Assembly: GCF_000317205.1 (NCBI RefSeq)
Contig: NZ_AJLK01000019.1
Coordinates: 1 to 61,589 of the forward strand
Length of the DNA stretch: 61,589 nucleotides
Source: Fischerella muscicola PCC 7414
GTDB taxonomy: Bacteria > Cyanobacteriota > Cyanobacteriia > Cyanobacteriales > Nostocaceae
Reading direction: 5' to 3'
The notes under the pieces are model-generated. The model saw only the letters and a program-made list of their open reading frames with translations, searched no databases and was not told the origin of the DNA. Within the stretch, counting starts at the first letter, position 1; each line of letters begins with the position of its first letter. The translations under genes were made by a program, and so were the position numbers. Shown in pieces: positions 1 to 8,627 of this stretch.

Positions 1-16
1 AGATATTAATCTTCAC
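1..16 (-). CDS. Possible 5' end of mreD (partial, runs off window)
   Basis: Just downstream of mreC on the same strand, a GTG at 16-14 opens a frame reading MKINI before the window ends, with a purine-rich AAGGATGAAGG directly upstream. mreD normally follows mreC, so this position suggests mreD. Only five codons are visible, so the call rests on gene order alone. Confidence 0.25.
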
Positions 17-37
17 CCTTCATCCTTATCTTTGTGA

Positions 38-814
38 TTAGGGATTCTCCTGTTGTTGGTTTTCTGGCTTGGGATATACTGTCACCCAATCCAAAGAGCG
101 AATTGAGGGAAACAGTTCTACTTTCGCTACAGAGGCTGGCAGTTTCTTTAAATCTAGGGACTTAATTTTTCCTATTGGCAAACCAGAGGGAAACTTTTGG
201 CTATAGGTCGATGTCACAACTACATCCCCAGGTTTGACATTGGGAACTTTCTCATAAAACTCCAGTACTGCTTCTGCGGAAGCATCACCCCGTAAAACTC
301 CTTTGGCGCCGGTACGGCTGATGTTTACACCCACCTTACTTTTCAGGTCACTAATTAATAACACGCGGCTAGTATTAGGAGTTACACTCTCTACTAAACC
401 AACTAATCCGCCTTCAGCCTTGACTACAAACCCTTGTTGAATTCCCGCCAGACTACCCCGGTTGAGAATCACTTGTTGCCACCAGTTGTCTGCACTGCGT
501 CCTACAACCCGTGCTGGGATTGGACGTAATGAAATAGGCTCTTTTTCGACGTAACCTAACAACTGTTGTAGCTTTTTATTCTGGTTTTCTAATTCTGTGA
601 TTTGAGCTTCTAATTCTAATACACGAGCATCTTTCAACCGTTCCTCTGGAGTTGGCCCTGGCTGTAAAATCTGGAACTGACTGGTAACACCCTGATAAAT
701 CTCCAGTAACAGCGCTCCTTGAGTTTGTCTCAGTATCCAGGCTCCACCAACTATTAGGGACAGTAGTCCAATGTGTAATCCTTTATGCTCCCACCAGCGA
801 CGTGCTGTAAACAT
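38..814 (-). CDS. mreC: Rod shape-determining protein MreC
   Basis: 258 aa. MreC is a bitopic membrane protein that links MreB to the peptidoglycan elongation machinery. A single transmembrane segment lies at about residues 14-33, a coiled coil rich in E/L/Q/N at about 58-93 (typical for dimerization), and the periplasmic beta-barrel domain follows (RVVGRSADNWWQQVILNRGS, then GFVVKAEGGLVGLVESV). The length is normal for the family. It sits 79 bp downstream of mreB on the same strand, so the two are probably one operon. The C-terminal tail is polar (KPENQQQENP). The ATG start fits the short cytoplasmic basic N-terminus. Confidence 0.95.
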   Translation of the reverse strand: MFTARRWWEHKGLHIGLLSLIVGGAWILRQTQGALLLEIYQGVTSQFQILQPGPTPEERLKDARVLELEAQITELENQNKKLQQLLGYVEKEPISLRPIPARVVGRSADNWWQQVILNRGSLAGIQQGFVVKAEGGLVGLVESVTPNTSRVLLISDLKSKVGVNISRTGAKGVLRGDASAEAVLEFYEKVPNVKPGDVVVTSTYSQKFPSGLPIGKIKSLDLKKLPASVAKVELFPSIRSLDWVTVYPKPENQQQENP

Positions 815-893
815 ATATACCTTTATCTAGCAGTGTAAATACTAACAAATTTGGATTATTTACAAACCCAATATCAGGGATTGCTTGTTATTA

Positions 894-1937
894 CTAAATA
901 TTTCGGGAACGCCCGCTGAACACTCGTTCTAGCTGTTTGAAATTTTCCAACACGCGGCCTGTACCCAATACAACACAACAGAGAGGATCGGCAGCAACGT
1001 GGGTGACAATCCCTGTTTCATGGCTAATTAGGGTATCTAGTCCTTTCAGCAAAGCGCCACCACCTGCTAGCATGATGCCCCGGTCGATAATGTCTGCTGC
1101 GAGTTCTGGAGGTGTGCGTTCCAGAGTCCGCTTCACAGCTTCAATAATCACTGATAGCGGTTCCGACATACTTTCACGAATTTCTGGCCCTTTGATGGTT
1201 ACAGTGCGCGGTAAACCAGACAGCAGATGCAAACCCCGGACTTCCATCATGGCATCATCGTCATCATGAGTCGGATAGGCAGAACCAATGCGAATCTTAA
1301 TATCCTCAGCAGTACGTTCCCCGATTACCAGGTTATGAACTTTCTTCATGTACTGCATGATTGATTCTGTCAGTTCATCCCCAGCTATACGTACTGATTC
1401 GCTTAGTACTGTACCCTGAAGACTCAGTACTGCTACTTCTGTAGTACCACCACCAATATCAATGATCATGTTGCCAGTCGGTTCAGCTACGGGTAATCCC
1501 GCCCCAATTGCTGCTGCCACAGGCTCATCAATGAGGTAAACTTCTCTGGCTCCGGCTTGTGTTGCTGCATCCATTACAGCTCGTCGTTCTACCCCTGTTA
1601 CACCACTGGGTATACCAATAACAATCCGGGGTAATACTAGTGATTTACCTTCATTGACGCGCTGTATAAAGCTTTTTAACATGATTTCGGCTGTATCGAA
1701 ATCAGCAATTACACCATCGCGCAAGGGGCGCAGGGCAATCACATTTCCCGGTGTTCGACCGAGCATTTTTTTGGCGTCTTCTCCTACTGCCAGTGCTACC
1801 TTTTCGTTTTGGTCAATGGCAACTACTGATGGTTCTTGAAGAACAATACCTTTACCAGATACATACACTAGGGTATTGGCGGTACCGAGGTCGATACCCA
1901 TATCTCGCGATAAGGAAAACTTACTGAAAAGGCCCAC
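894..1937 (-). CDS. mreB: Rod shape-determining protein MreB
   Basis: 347 aa actin-like ATPase that forms membrane-associated filaments and positions wall synthesis in elongation. Visible motifs are the first phosphate loop GIDLGTANT (about 14-22), GIPSGVTGVERRAV (about 108-121), the second phosphate loop IDIGGGTTE, and the adenosine motif LAGGGALLKGL near the C-terminus. The start is GTG at 1937 (MGLFSKFSLSRDMGIDLG); the internal ATG at residue 13 would cut into the first strand. The N-terminal GLFSKF is a plausible amphipathic membrane-binding segment. First gene of an mreB-mreC operon. Confidence 0.97.
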   Translation of the reverse strand: MGLFSKFSLSRDMGIDLGTANTLVYVSGKGIVLQEPSVVAIDQNEKVALAVGEDAKKMLGRTPGNVIALRPLRDGVIADFDTAEIMLKSFIQRVNEGKSLVLPRIVIGIPSGVTGVERRAVMDAATQAGAREVYLIDEPVAAAIGAGLPVAEPTGNMIIDIGGGTTEVAVLSLQGTVLSESVRIAGDELTESIMQYMKKVHNLVIGERTAEDIKIRIGSAYPTHDDDDAMMEVRGLHLLSGLPRTVTIKGPEIRESMSEPLSVIIEAVKRTLERTPPELAADIIDRGIMLAGGGALLKGLDTLISHETGIVTHVAADPLCCVVLGTGRVLENFKQLERVFSGRSRNI

Positions 1938-2269
1938 GGGTTTTGTCGCCCCCTATTTCGATACTTTTGACTACTACCGTAAGAGAGAATCGTGCAGGAT
2001 TTTATTACTTTTTTTGACCTGAGTCTAGTAAAGCAGGCTATATTTTGTATAAGTTTTAGGAATCTTTGCCTTTTTGTTGCTGCTACTGTTTTATATTCTC
2101 TGACTGTAAGGACATATCCGTACACTTTTGTGGTTAGAAAAGAGTAATTTTTATCATTATAGTCAGTAAATATAATTGTTAATTATTTAACACACTTTTT
2201 CCAGTTTGAGAATTCGCTATTATGAAAGTCACTATGTAATGAGTACGTCTGTACTGAAAGGTCACACCC
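1938..2269. promoter_or_regulatory. Divergent intergenic region mreB / ssb
   Basis: 332 bp AT-rich spacer between the leftward mreB operon and rightward ssb, so it must hold both promoters. A plausible ribosome binding site GAAAGG lies about 9 nt before the ssb ATG. I see no clear operator or gene. Confidence 0.5.
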
Positions 2270-2632
2270 ATGAGCATTAATATCGTCACCCTAGTCGGTC
2301 GTGTAGGCGGCGACCCTGATATGAAGTATTTTGAGGATAGTGGTAGTGTAAAATGTAAACTAACACTAGCAGTAAGACGACGATCGCGTAGTAGTGATGA
2401 ACCTGATTGGTTCAATTTAGAACTATGGGGAAATACTGCGGAGATCGCCGGTCGGTTTGTACGTAAAGGAAGCCTAATCGGAGTTAAAGGTTCCTTAAAA
2501 TTTGATACCTGGAATGATCGCACTACCGGCGCGCTGCGTTCTTCCCCAGTCATCAGAGTAGATCAACTAGACCTACTTGGTTCCAAGCGCGACGAAGCAG
2601 AGATGATGGATAATAATCCTGATAATTTTTAA
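2270..2632 (+). CDS. ssb: Single-stranded DNA-binding protein
   Basis: 120 aa OB-fold protein that coats single-stranded DNA in replication, recombination and repair. The N-terminus MSINIVTLVGRVGGDPDMKYFEDSG and the core WFNLELWGNTAEIAGRFVRKGSLIGVKGSLKFDTW are the usual SSB signature. It is a short, cyanobacterial-type SSB without a long Gly/Pro linker. It ends in an acidic/aromatic tip (MMDNNPDNF) that resembles the partner-binding tail of longer SSBs. ATG with GAAAGG upstream. Transcribed alone; a heptamer-repeat hairpin region follows the stop. Confidence 0.93.
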   Translation: MSINIVTLVGRVGGDPDMKYFEDSGSVKCKLTLAVRRRSRSSDEPDWFNLELWGNTAEIAGRFVRKGSLIGVKGSLKFDTWNDRTTGALRSSPVIRVDQLDLLGSKRDEAEMMDNNPDNF

Positions 2633-2639
2633 TCATTTT

Positions 2640-2707
2640 GTTGTTTGTTGTTAGTTGTTTGTTGTTTGAAAAAATCAACAACCAAAAATCAACAACAAAC
2701 AACCAAC
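2640..2707. repeat. Heptamer repeat with inverted arms after ssb
   Basis: Four units of GTTGTTT/GTTGTTA in tandem (2640-2667), then an A-rich loop and a complementary CAACAAC-type arm up to 2707. The two arms can pair. It lies between the convergent ssb and SIMPL genes, where it could act as a transcription terminator. Confidence 0.8.
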
Positions 2708-2713
2708 ACTTGA

Positions 2714-3460
2714 CTAATAACTAATTTCCAACGTCACCGATGCTTCTACTTGCTGTTCACCACCTTCTACAGGAGTGGAAGCATTTGCAGTTTGAACCGC
2801 ATCCGCACGAAGCATGGGACGTGGTGGTGGAGGTGGTGCGCTTGCGCCGTTGATTTGAATGCTTACTACTTCTTTACGCTGGAAACCCAAAGCACCAAAA
2901 ACGGCTTCAGCTTGCTGTTGAGCTTCTTGGGTAGCTTCTTTTAGTGCTTGCTTTTGGGCTTGAGCGATCGCTTCATCAGTAGCCACAAAACTAATACCGC
3001 TAATCTGCGTTGCTCCTGCTTTGACAGCTTCATCCAACAACGGGCCAGCTTTCTCAGTAGCAATACGGAAACTCACAGTATTACTAGCACTATAACCAGT
3101 TAGACGTTGAATGTTATCTTTATAACTATATACCGGATTAAGAGTAATGCCAGTAGTTTGTAGTTTCTCTACATTACGGGTCTTGAGCAGTGCTACCACA
3201 GCTGATGACCTACGAGCAGCCTCTTGTTGTGCCTCTTGGGCAGTTTTAGCCTGCACTTCTACACCTAATACAACTTGAGCTAGAGTAGCAGGAATTGATT
3301 CTACCCCGCGACCAGTAACTGTAAGAGTTCGTAACATCCTCTGTTTCTCTTGTGCTAGGACAGGCTGGGTAAAGGTAATACATACCAGCATGGCAAATGA
3401 TAAACTCTTCCATAAGTTCCCAGTCAATAACTGAGAACCCAACAAAGTGGGTTTATTCAT
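2714..3460 (-). CDS. Secreted SIMPL (DUF541) domain protein
   Basis: 248 aa. A signal peptide is evident: basic N-terminus, hydrophobic LWKSLSFAMLVCITFTQ, and a likely signal peptidase I site after VLA at about residue 36. The rest is a SIMPL/DUF541 domain (LRTLTVTGRGVESIPATLAQVVLGVEVQAKTA and VYSYKDNIQRLTGYSASNTVSFRI are typical), ending in the strand VTLEISY. The family is periplasmic or outer-membrane associated and its biochemical role is poorly defined. A Pro-rich patch (PPPPPRP) lies near residues 210-216. Probably monocistronic. Confidence 0.88.
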   Translation of the reverse strand: MNKPTLLGSQLLTGNLWKSLSFAMLVCITFTQPVLAQEKQRMLRTLTVTGRGVESIPATLAQVVLGVEVQAKTAQEAQQEAARRSSAVVALLKTRNVEKLQTTGITLNPVYSYKDNIQRLTGYSASNTVSFRIATEKAGPLLDEAVKAGATQISGISFVATDEAIAQAQKQALKEATQEAQQQAEAVFGALGFQRKEVVSIQINGASAPPPPPRPMLRADAVQTANASTPVEGGEQQVEASVTLEISY

Positions 3461-3489
3461 AAAATTTCACTCCTCGAAATTACTTTTTG

Positions 3490-3618
3490 CTGGTTGTTTG
3501 ATAGTGGTTGCTTGTTGTGGGTTGCTAATCACGATTAGTAATCATTAACAAACCATTGAGTACAGCCGCGAAGCTTTGCGTCCCTACCAACAACAAACAA
3601 CAAACAACAAACAACTAA
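3490..3618. repeat. Heptamer repeats, inverted arms
   Basis: A degenerate G/T-rich arm (about 3490-3530) is followed by perfect CAACAAA units and one CAACTAA at 3591-3618. Same heptamer family as the repeat after ssb. Confidence 0.7.
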
Positions 3619-3720
3619 CTAATTATGTGTCTCTACTTTGACACGTGATTATTACTATATCTAGGATGGTTACATTTTTAGAAACTTGAAAAATTCACGA
3701 CAACTTTTGGAGATGCTTGC

Positions 3721-4128
3721 ATGGCGTATTGGTTGCTAAAAACTGAACCGGAGGAATATTCCTACTCAGATTTAGAACTCAATGGCAGTACGGTTTGGAA
3801 TGGAGTGAGCAATGCCTTAGCCCTAAAGCATCTACGTACAATGACCATTGGTGATTTAGCGTTAATTTATCACACTGGCAAAGAGCGGCGAATTATAGGT
3901 GTGGCAGAAGTAACCAGTCAACCTTACCCCGATCCAAAATTAGATGACGTTAAACGAGTAGTTGTAGATTTACGTCCTCTTCAAAGAGTGCCTCAACCAG
4001 TTTCCTTAGCGCAAATAAAACAAGATAGTAGCTTTGCAGACTTTGACTTGCTGCGTCTTCCCAGACTATCTGTAGTCCCAGTGTCACAGTCCCACTGGCA
4101 GCGCCTCCTACAATTGTCGAAGGGGTAA
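3721..4128 (+). CDS. EVE domain-containing protein
   Basis: 135 aa, essentially a stand-alone EVE domain: MAYWLLKTEPEEYSYSDL at the start and the hallmark VWNGVSNALALKHLRTM, then GDLALIYHTGKERRIIGVAEV. EVE is a PUA/YTH-like fold linked to recognition of modified bases; stand-alone forms occur in ordinary chromosomes and also as modules in modification-dependent defence genes. The length is normal and nothing is truncated. No clear partner gene; the downstream spacer is repeat-rich. Confidence 0.9.
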   Translation: MAYWLLKTEPEEYSYSDLELNGSTVWNGVSNALALKHLRTMTIGDLALIYHTGKERRIIGVAEVTSQPYPDPKLDDVKRVVVDLRPLQRVPQPVSLAQIKQDSSFADFDLLRLPRLSVVPVSQSHWQRLLQLSKG

Positions 4129-4152
4129 TGATTAGACCTAGCTTGAAAATAA

Positions 4153-4222
4153 GGCAGATGGCAGATGGCAGATGGCAGATGGCAGATGGCAGATGGCAGA
4201 TGGCAGATGGCAGATGGCAGAA
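4153..4222. repeat. Tandem heptamer (GGCAGAT)n
   Basis: Nine perfect copies of GGCAGAT at 4153-4215 and a tenth imperfect copy GGCAGAA. This is the longest perfect array in the window and likely prone to slippage. It lies in a 415-bp spacer between the EVE gene and the frameshifted gene. Confidence 0.97.
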
Positions 4223-4324
4223 GGGGTAAAAATTTTCATATTTGGTTGTGCCAAAACAGCAGCGTGATTGACTGTCTTGAAAATAGCGATCAGCGATGAA
4301 CTGAACAGCAAACCCATAATCTAT

Positions 4325-4351
4325 CGGTGTTAATCGGTGTTAATCGGTGTT
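4325..4351. repeat. Tandem decamer CGGTGTTAAT
   Basis: Two full copies of CGGTGTTAAT and a third partial copy (CGGTGTT). The rest of the 4223-4543 spacer shows HIP1-like GCGATCGC fragments and no gene. Confidence 0.85.
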
Positions 4352-4543
4352 CGTTTAATTTCTCCCTCGTTGTGGGCGATCGCCCCTTGGGTTCTAGCTT
4401 GAAAATAAAACAGTTGCTAGTCGTTGCTCGTTAATTTAACTTTTCACCTTATGGGGAATTTGATTTATCCTCCCAGAAAGAGGTCAAGGCGATCGCACCT
4501 CCGCTAAAACCGAAATAGAAGGATGTTACTGAAGGGTCAAGCA

Positions 4544-5712
4544 ATGGCAGATAAATCTAAAAAAGATAGAGAAGATAAACCATCTTTGTTAGAATCCTTT
4601 GCTGAAACATTAGGCTGCGTCGCTGGAACCGCAGTTGGGGTAGGAACAGCAGCTGGTAGTACAGCGATTGAAGCTGGTAAAGCAGTAGCAGAAACAGCAG
4701 CTGGTGTAGGGGAAGCAGCAGCCAAGCAAGCACACCAACTATTTGAGCAAGCAACTCATACAGCAGGACAAGTAACAGAACGCCTGGGTGAAAATTGGCT
4801 GATCCGCAGAGTAGCTGGTGCGTTAAATCTCAATTGGCTAGTTGGTGCTAGTGACAATGTTGATTTAGACAAATCCGCAGCATTAGTAAAAAAGCTTCAG
4901 CAGGAGCATCCTAATGAATCGCCTAGCCAAATTGCCCATCGGATCATGGTGGATAAGGCAACGAAAGCCGGTGGAATTGGTTTGGCAACAAGTGTTTTAC
5001 CGGGTTTTGCCGCAGGACTGTTGGCAATTGATTTAGCAGCTACAACCAATTGCAATCAGAAATGATTTATGAGATTGCCGCCGCCTATGGGTTAGATTTA
5101 AAAGATCCCAGCCGTAGAGGTGAGGTGTTGGCAATTTTTGGTTTAGCTTTAGGTGGTGGTCGTCTGTTGAGAACAGCAGGTTTAGGCTTGTTGCGAAATG
5201 TACCTTTTGCGGGTGCGGTGATTGGTGCTAGCTCGAATGCGACAATGATTTATTCTTTAGGGTATGCCGCTTGTCGATTTTATGAAGCGAAGCTAGATGA
5301 ATCCAAGTCTCTCACTTCTGAAGAAACCTTAGCAGAACTGAAGCAACAAAGCGATCGCTATTTGGAAACTGCGATCGCTCAACAAGCAATCATGGATCAA
5401 ATTTTAGTTCACATGATCCTAGCCAGACATCCAGACAAGACTTGGGAAGAAAATTTACCAGAGTTAGAAGCTGTAAATCTCAGTCCTGCTTCTTTAGAAG
5501 CAATAGGCAAAAATATCAAATCACCCCAGCCTTTAGAGCAACTTCTCAATCAACTTAACCGTGATTTTGCCATACCACTGTTAGTTCAAGGTTACAGAAT
5601 TGCCAAACTCGATGGTGAGATTAAACCAGGAGAACAAAAAGTTATTGATGCGATCGCCACTAAATTTAATATTGATTTGAATAAAATTCAGTTAATGGTC
5701 AATACTCAGTAG
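4544..5712 (+). pseudogene. DUF697/TerB-like protein split by a -1 frameshift
   Basis: Two overlapping frames join into one about 390-aa protein. The first frame runs from ATG 4544 (MADKSKKDRED; GAAGGG lies 9 nt upstream, better than the ATG at 4523) to a stop at 5063-5065 after LLAIDLAATTN. The second frame continues exactly at that point (LQSEMIYEIAAAYGLDL) and ends at 5712. The join reads like a DUF697-type helical membrane domain (GIGLATSVLPGFAAGL, then QSEMIYEIAAAYG). The C-terminal part (VQGYRIAKLDGEIKPGEQKV) resembles TerB. The N-terminus is Ala/Gly/Thr-rich. One missing T near 5050 (AATTGCAA for AATTTGCAA) would restore the frame. It is either a recent pseudogene or a sequencing error. 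Function unknown. Confidence 0.75.
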
Positions 5713-5725
5713 TTGACAACTCCCC

Positions 5726-5854
5726 CTACTTAAAGCGTGGGGATTCTTCCTTCACAGAAAAACGCCTTGTAAAAGCAGTGCCTTTACTTGGTCTTACTCT
5801 TTCTCCAGAAGCTCCCGCCAGGCGCAAAAAGGTAAGCGATTTCGAGATCATGTT
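5726..5854 (-). pseudogene. 3' stump of an IS200/IS605-family tnpB gene
   Basis: On the minus strand the frame reads [13 protein letters not shown], then [13 protein letters not shown] and stop (TAG at 5728-5726). This resembles the extreme C-terminus of TnpB, the transposon-encoded RNA-guided nuclease. A short hairpin CCCC...GGGG (5723-5742) and the end motif AGTTGTCAA on the minus strand look like an IS605-type right end. The frame stops at 5855-5857, and none of the RuvC or zinc-finger region is present, so only a stump remains. It lies directly after the frameshifted gene. 5855-6008 holds no gene I recognise. Confidence 0.55.
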
Positions 5855-6008
5855 TTAGACTTTAACTATCACCTGGAAACTAATCTTTTACCTCACCCCC
5901 CAGCCCCTTTGGTGAACTCGCAAAGAGGGGTGTCCGATAGGGCGGGGTGAAGTTTTGTAGTTCACGCTCCTGAGAACCGCTATAATTTTGTGCAACTACT
6001 TATTTTCG

Positions 6009-6632
6009 CTACAGTGCTGAGTCGAAAATCTGCTGTGCGGTAAGGTTTAATTCTGGGAAACCGGGAGAAACTATTGGGTTATTTCCTCTAAATAGGGTTT
6101 TGACATATTCCCCATCCACTAACTTACAAACAAAAATAGCAGGTTGCTTGGGGTTGCCAATAAAATCCCGTCCTCCTAACCCAGCGTAATCGACAATCCA
6201 ATATTCAGGAATGCCCATTTTTTCATAATCAGCAAACTTTTTATAGTAATCGTCACGCCAATTTTGGCTAACTACCTCAATTACTAAAGGAATTGATTCT
6301 GGTTGCTGCACGGTAGAATATTTTTCCCACAATTCCTCATTTTTTAAGTTGATGCGGTTAATAACAAGGACATCGGGACAATAAGCAAAGTCAGATTCTC
6401 CATCTGAAAAAGCGATTAATGCTGTTTTGGGAATATTGTATGGAAGATTTAACCGGGTAAATTCAATTCCAATTTGCACACCTAAAAAACCGGTAACATT
6501 TTCATGCTTACCAGAAGGTTGCGCCATCTCAATGATTATTCCATTATGTAGCTCATAGCGATTCCCATCCGGCTTTTGCTCCACAAATTCTTGGATGGTT
6601 AATAATTTTTGCTTTGGCAGTGCTTGAGTCAT
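6009..6632 (-). CDS. Uma2 family protein (PD-(D/E)XK nuclease-like)
   Basis: 207 aa from ATG 6632 (MTQALPKQKLLTIQEFVEQ); the longer frame to 6683 adds a non-typical N-terminus. Uma2/DUF820 proteins are abundant in cyanobacteria and carry a restriction-endonuclease-like fold. Visible features are NRYELHNGIIIEMAQPSGKHE, then DFAYCPDVLVI (acidic motif) and PLVIEVVSQNWRDDYYKKFADY with MGIPEYWIVDYAG. The biological role of these stand-alone copies is not established. No partner gene is adjacent. Confidence 0.88.
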   Translation of the reverse strand: MTQALPKQKLLTIQEFVEQKPDGNRYELHNGIIIEMAQPSGKHENVTGFLGVQIGIEFTRLNLPYNIPKTALIAFSDGESDFAYCPDVLVINRINLKNEELWEKYSTVQQPESIPLVIEVVSQNWRDDYYKKFADYEKMGIPEYWIVDYAGLGGRDFIGNPKQPAIFVCKLVDGEYVKTLFRGNNPIVSPGFPELNLTAQQIFDSAL

Positions 6633-6793
6633 AATGAACACACACGGCAAAAATTTTATTTGTTGTTCTATTTTTAGGTACAAGGCTATTTCATTCTAGA
6701 CATAAACCGCCCTGAACTAAAGTTTAGGGCTAATATTTTTTTCACAATGAGCAAAACTATCATAGAACGTTATCGGCTAACGTGAGTTCAACA

Positions 6794-6821
6794 AATGGTC
6801 AATGGTCAATGGTCAATGGTT
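6794..6821. repeat. Tandem heptamer (AATGGTC)n
   Basis: Three perfect AATGGTC units and a fourth AATGGTT in the spacer upstream of pepA. Confidence 0.9.
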
Positions 6822-6868
6822 AATAGTTGTTATTTCTTAACTTACTCTTCACCAACAACTACTGTACG

Positions 6869-6890
6869 GGCGCACAGCTAGCTGTGCGCC
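6869..6890. repeat. 22-bp perfect palindrome, GCGCACAGC family
   Basis: GGCGCACAGC, TA, GCTGTGCGCC: perfect self-complementarity. A relative (GAGCGCAC, AGCC, GTGCGCTC) lies at 43864-43883. Confidence 0.85.
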
Positions 6891-6913
6891 GCCCCTACTA
6901 ACCACTAACCAAA

Positions 6914-6945
6914 TGTACCAGACGTGCCATGGCACGTCTGGTACA
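6914..6945. repeat. 32-bp perfect palindrome, GACGTGCCATGGCACGTC family
   Basis: A perfect inverted repeat with core AGACGTGCCATGGCACGTCT extended by TGTACC and its complement. Related copies lie at 9343-9372 and 37620-37650; all three have the flank ACTAACCAATGTA or a close variant. It lies 72 bp before the pepA start. Confidence 0.95.
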
Positions 6946-7016
6946 ACAACCAACAACCCATAAAACACGAATTTTACGCAATACTGGTACAAGAACTGTT
7001 ACACACAATAAAAAAA

Positions 7017-8498
7017 ATGGAAATTATACCTAGTAGTACCCCGATTTTAGAGTGGACTGGAGATGGTCTGGCTGTAGGATTATTTGAAGATAACACAGAG
7101 CTAACTGGCGAACTAGCGACTTTAAATGAGAAATTTGCAGGGTATATAAAAGAACTAATTGCTGAAGAGGAATTTAAGGGAAAAGTCGGTAGCACTGCTT
7201 TCACAAGATTAGGTAGTGGTAGCCCAGTTCGTAAAATTATCCTGGTGGGCTTAGGAAAAGCAGATGCATTGAAATTGGATACTTTGCGCCGTGCAGCAGC
7301 TGCGATCGCTCGCCAAGCCAAAAAGCAAAAATGTAAAACTCTGGCTATTAGTTTACCAGTTTGGAACAACGATCCTGCCCAAACTGCCCAAGCCTTGGCT
7401 GAAGGTGTGCAATTAGCACTATACCAAGATAATCGCTTTAAGTCAGAACCTGAGGATAAAGGGCCACAAGTAGAAATCGTAGAATTACTGGGACTGAATG
7501 GACAAGAGGCGGCGATCGCTCGTGCTAATCAAATTTGTTCTGGGGTTATTTTGGCAAGGCAACTGGTAGCGGCTCCTGCTAACGAAGTAACACCAATTAC
7601 AATGGCAGAAACCGCAATGGCGATCGCTTCCGAAGCAGGAATGCACATAGAAATCCTGGAACGGGAAGACTGTGAGAAATTGGGCATGGGTGCGTTTTTG
7701 GGAGTAGCAAAAGCATCTGATTTGCCACCAAAATTTATTCACCTCACCTACAAACCAGAAGGTACACCCAAACGCAAGCTAGCAATTATTGGTAAAGGCT
7801 TAACCTTTGATTCTGGTGGACTCAACATCAAAGGTCCAGGTAGCGGCATCGAAAACATGAAAATAGATATGGGTGGTGCAGCAGCGACTTTTGGTGCAGC
7901 CAAGGTGATTGGTCAACTCAAACCAGATGTAGAAGTTCACTTCATCTCCGCCGTTACCGAGAATATGATTAGCGGCCATGCCATGCACCCTGGTGATATT
8001 CTCAAAGCATCTAACGGTAAAACAATAGAAGTGAATAACACCGATGCGGAAGGACGCTTGACTCTAGCCGATGCTTTGGTATTTGCTGATAAACTTGGCG
8101 TTGATGCGATCGTTGATTTAGCAACTCTCACTGGTGCTTGTGTGATTGCCTTGGGCGACGATATTGCTGGTTTGTTTACTCCTGATGATGGTTTAGCCAA
8201 AGAGTTAGAAACAGCAGCGCACAGTGCAGGCGAAAAAATTTGGCGACTTCCAATGGAAGAAAAGTATTTTGAGGGAATGAAGTCTGGGATTGCGGACATG
8301 AAAAACACAGGCCCTCGTCCTGGTGGTTCCATCACTGCTGCCTTGTTCTTAAAACAATTCGTCAAAGACACTGCGGCTTGGGCACACTTGGATGTAGCTG
8401 GGCCAGTTTGGACAGATAAAGAAAACGGCTATAACGGGCCTGGCGCGACTGGCTTTGGTGTTCGCACCCTTGTAAATTGGGTGTTGAGTTATTCGTAA
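7017..8498 (+). CDS. pepA: Leucyl aminopeptidase (M17)
   Basis: 493 aa from ATG 7017 ([16 protein letters not shown]). Earlier in-frame codons would translate the palindromic repeat and are rejected. It is a cytosolic dimetal aminopeptidase that trims N-terminal residues from peptides. The N-terminal macro-like domain is followed by the catalytic domain with [23 protein letters not shown] and the family signature [14 protein letters not shown], which supply the metal ligands and catalytic Lys/Arg. Length is normal. Appears monocistronic. Confidence 0.96.
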   Translation: MEIIPSSTPILEWTGDGLAVGLFEDNTELTGELATLNEKFAGYIKELIAEEEFKGKVGSTAFTRLGSGSPVRKIILVGLGKADALKLDTLRRAAAAIARQAKKQKCKTLAISLPVWNNDPAQTAQALAEGVQLALYQDNRFKSEPEDKGPQVEIVELLGLNGQEAAIARANQICSGVILARQLVAAPANEVTPITMAETAMAIASEAGMHIEILEREDCEKLGMGAFLGVAKASDLPPKFIHLTYKPEGTPKRKLAIIGKGLTFDSGGLNIKGPGSGIENMKIDMGGAAATFGAAKVIGQLKPDVEVHFISAVTENMISGHAMHPGDILKASNGKTIEVNNTDAEGRLTLADALVFADKLGVDAIVDLATLTGACVIALGDDIAGLFTPDDGLAKELETAAHSAGEKIWRLPMEEKYFEGMKSGIADMKNTGPRPGGSITAALFLKQFVKDTAAWAHLDVAGPVWTDKENGYNGPGATGFGVRTLVNWVLSYS

Positions 8499-8627
8499 AT
8501 TCCACCATCCTTGTTACAGACAAGCAAATTCATCTTTTATTTGCCAGGGGTAGGCATAACACCTACCCTAATATTTTTGATAGTTTTGAGAAATTGTAAG
8601 TAATATCAATTGGGAGATGGAGTCAGC

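Noticed and set aside
937-1839. Plus-strand ORFs opposite mreB
   Set aside because: Mirror frames of a clear mreB gene.
1868-2125. 85-codon minus-strand ORF upstream of mreB
   Set aside because: Overlaps the mreB start in another frame and has no protein features.
4153-4222. Possible CRISPR-like array
   Set aside because: Directly adjacent 7-bp units without spacers; a simple tandem repeat.
6924-7016. N-terminal extension of pepA
   Set aside because: It would translate the 32-bp palindrome and spacer; conserved PepA sequence starts at ATG 7017.
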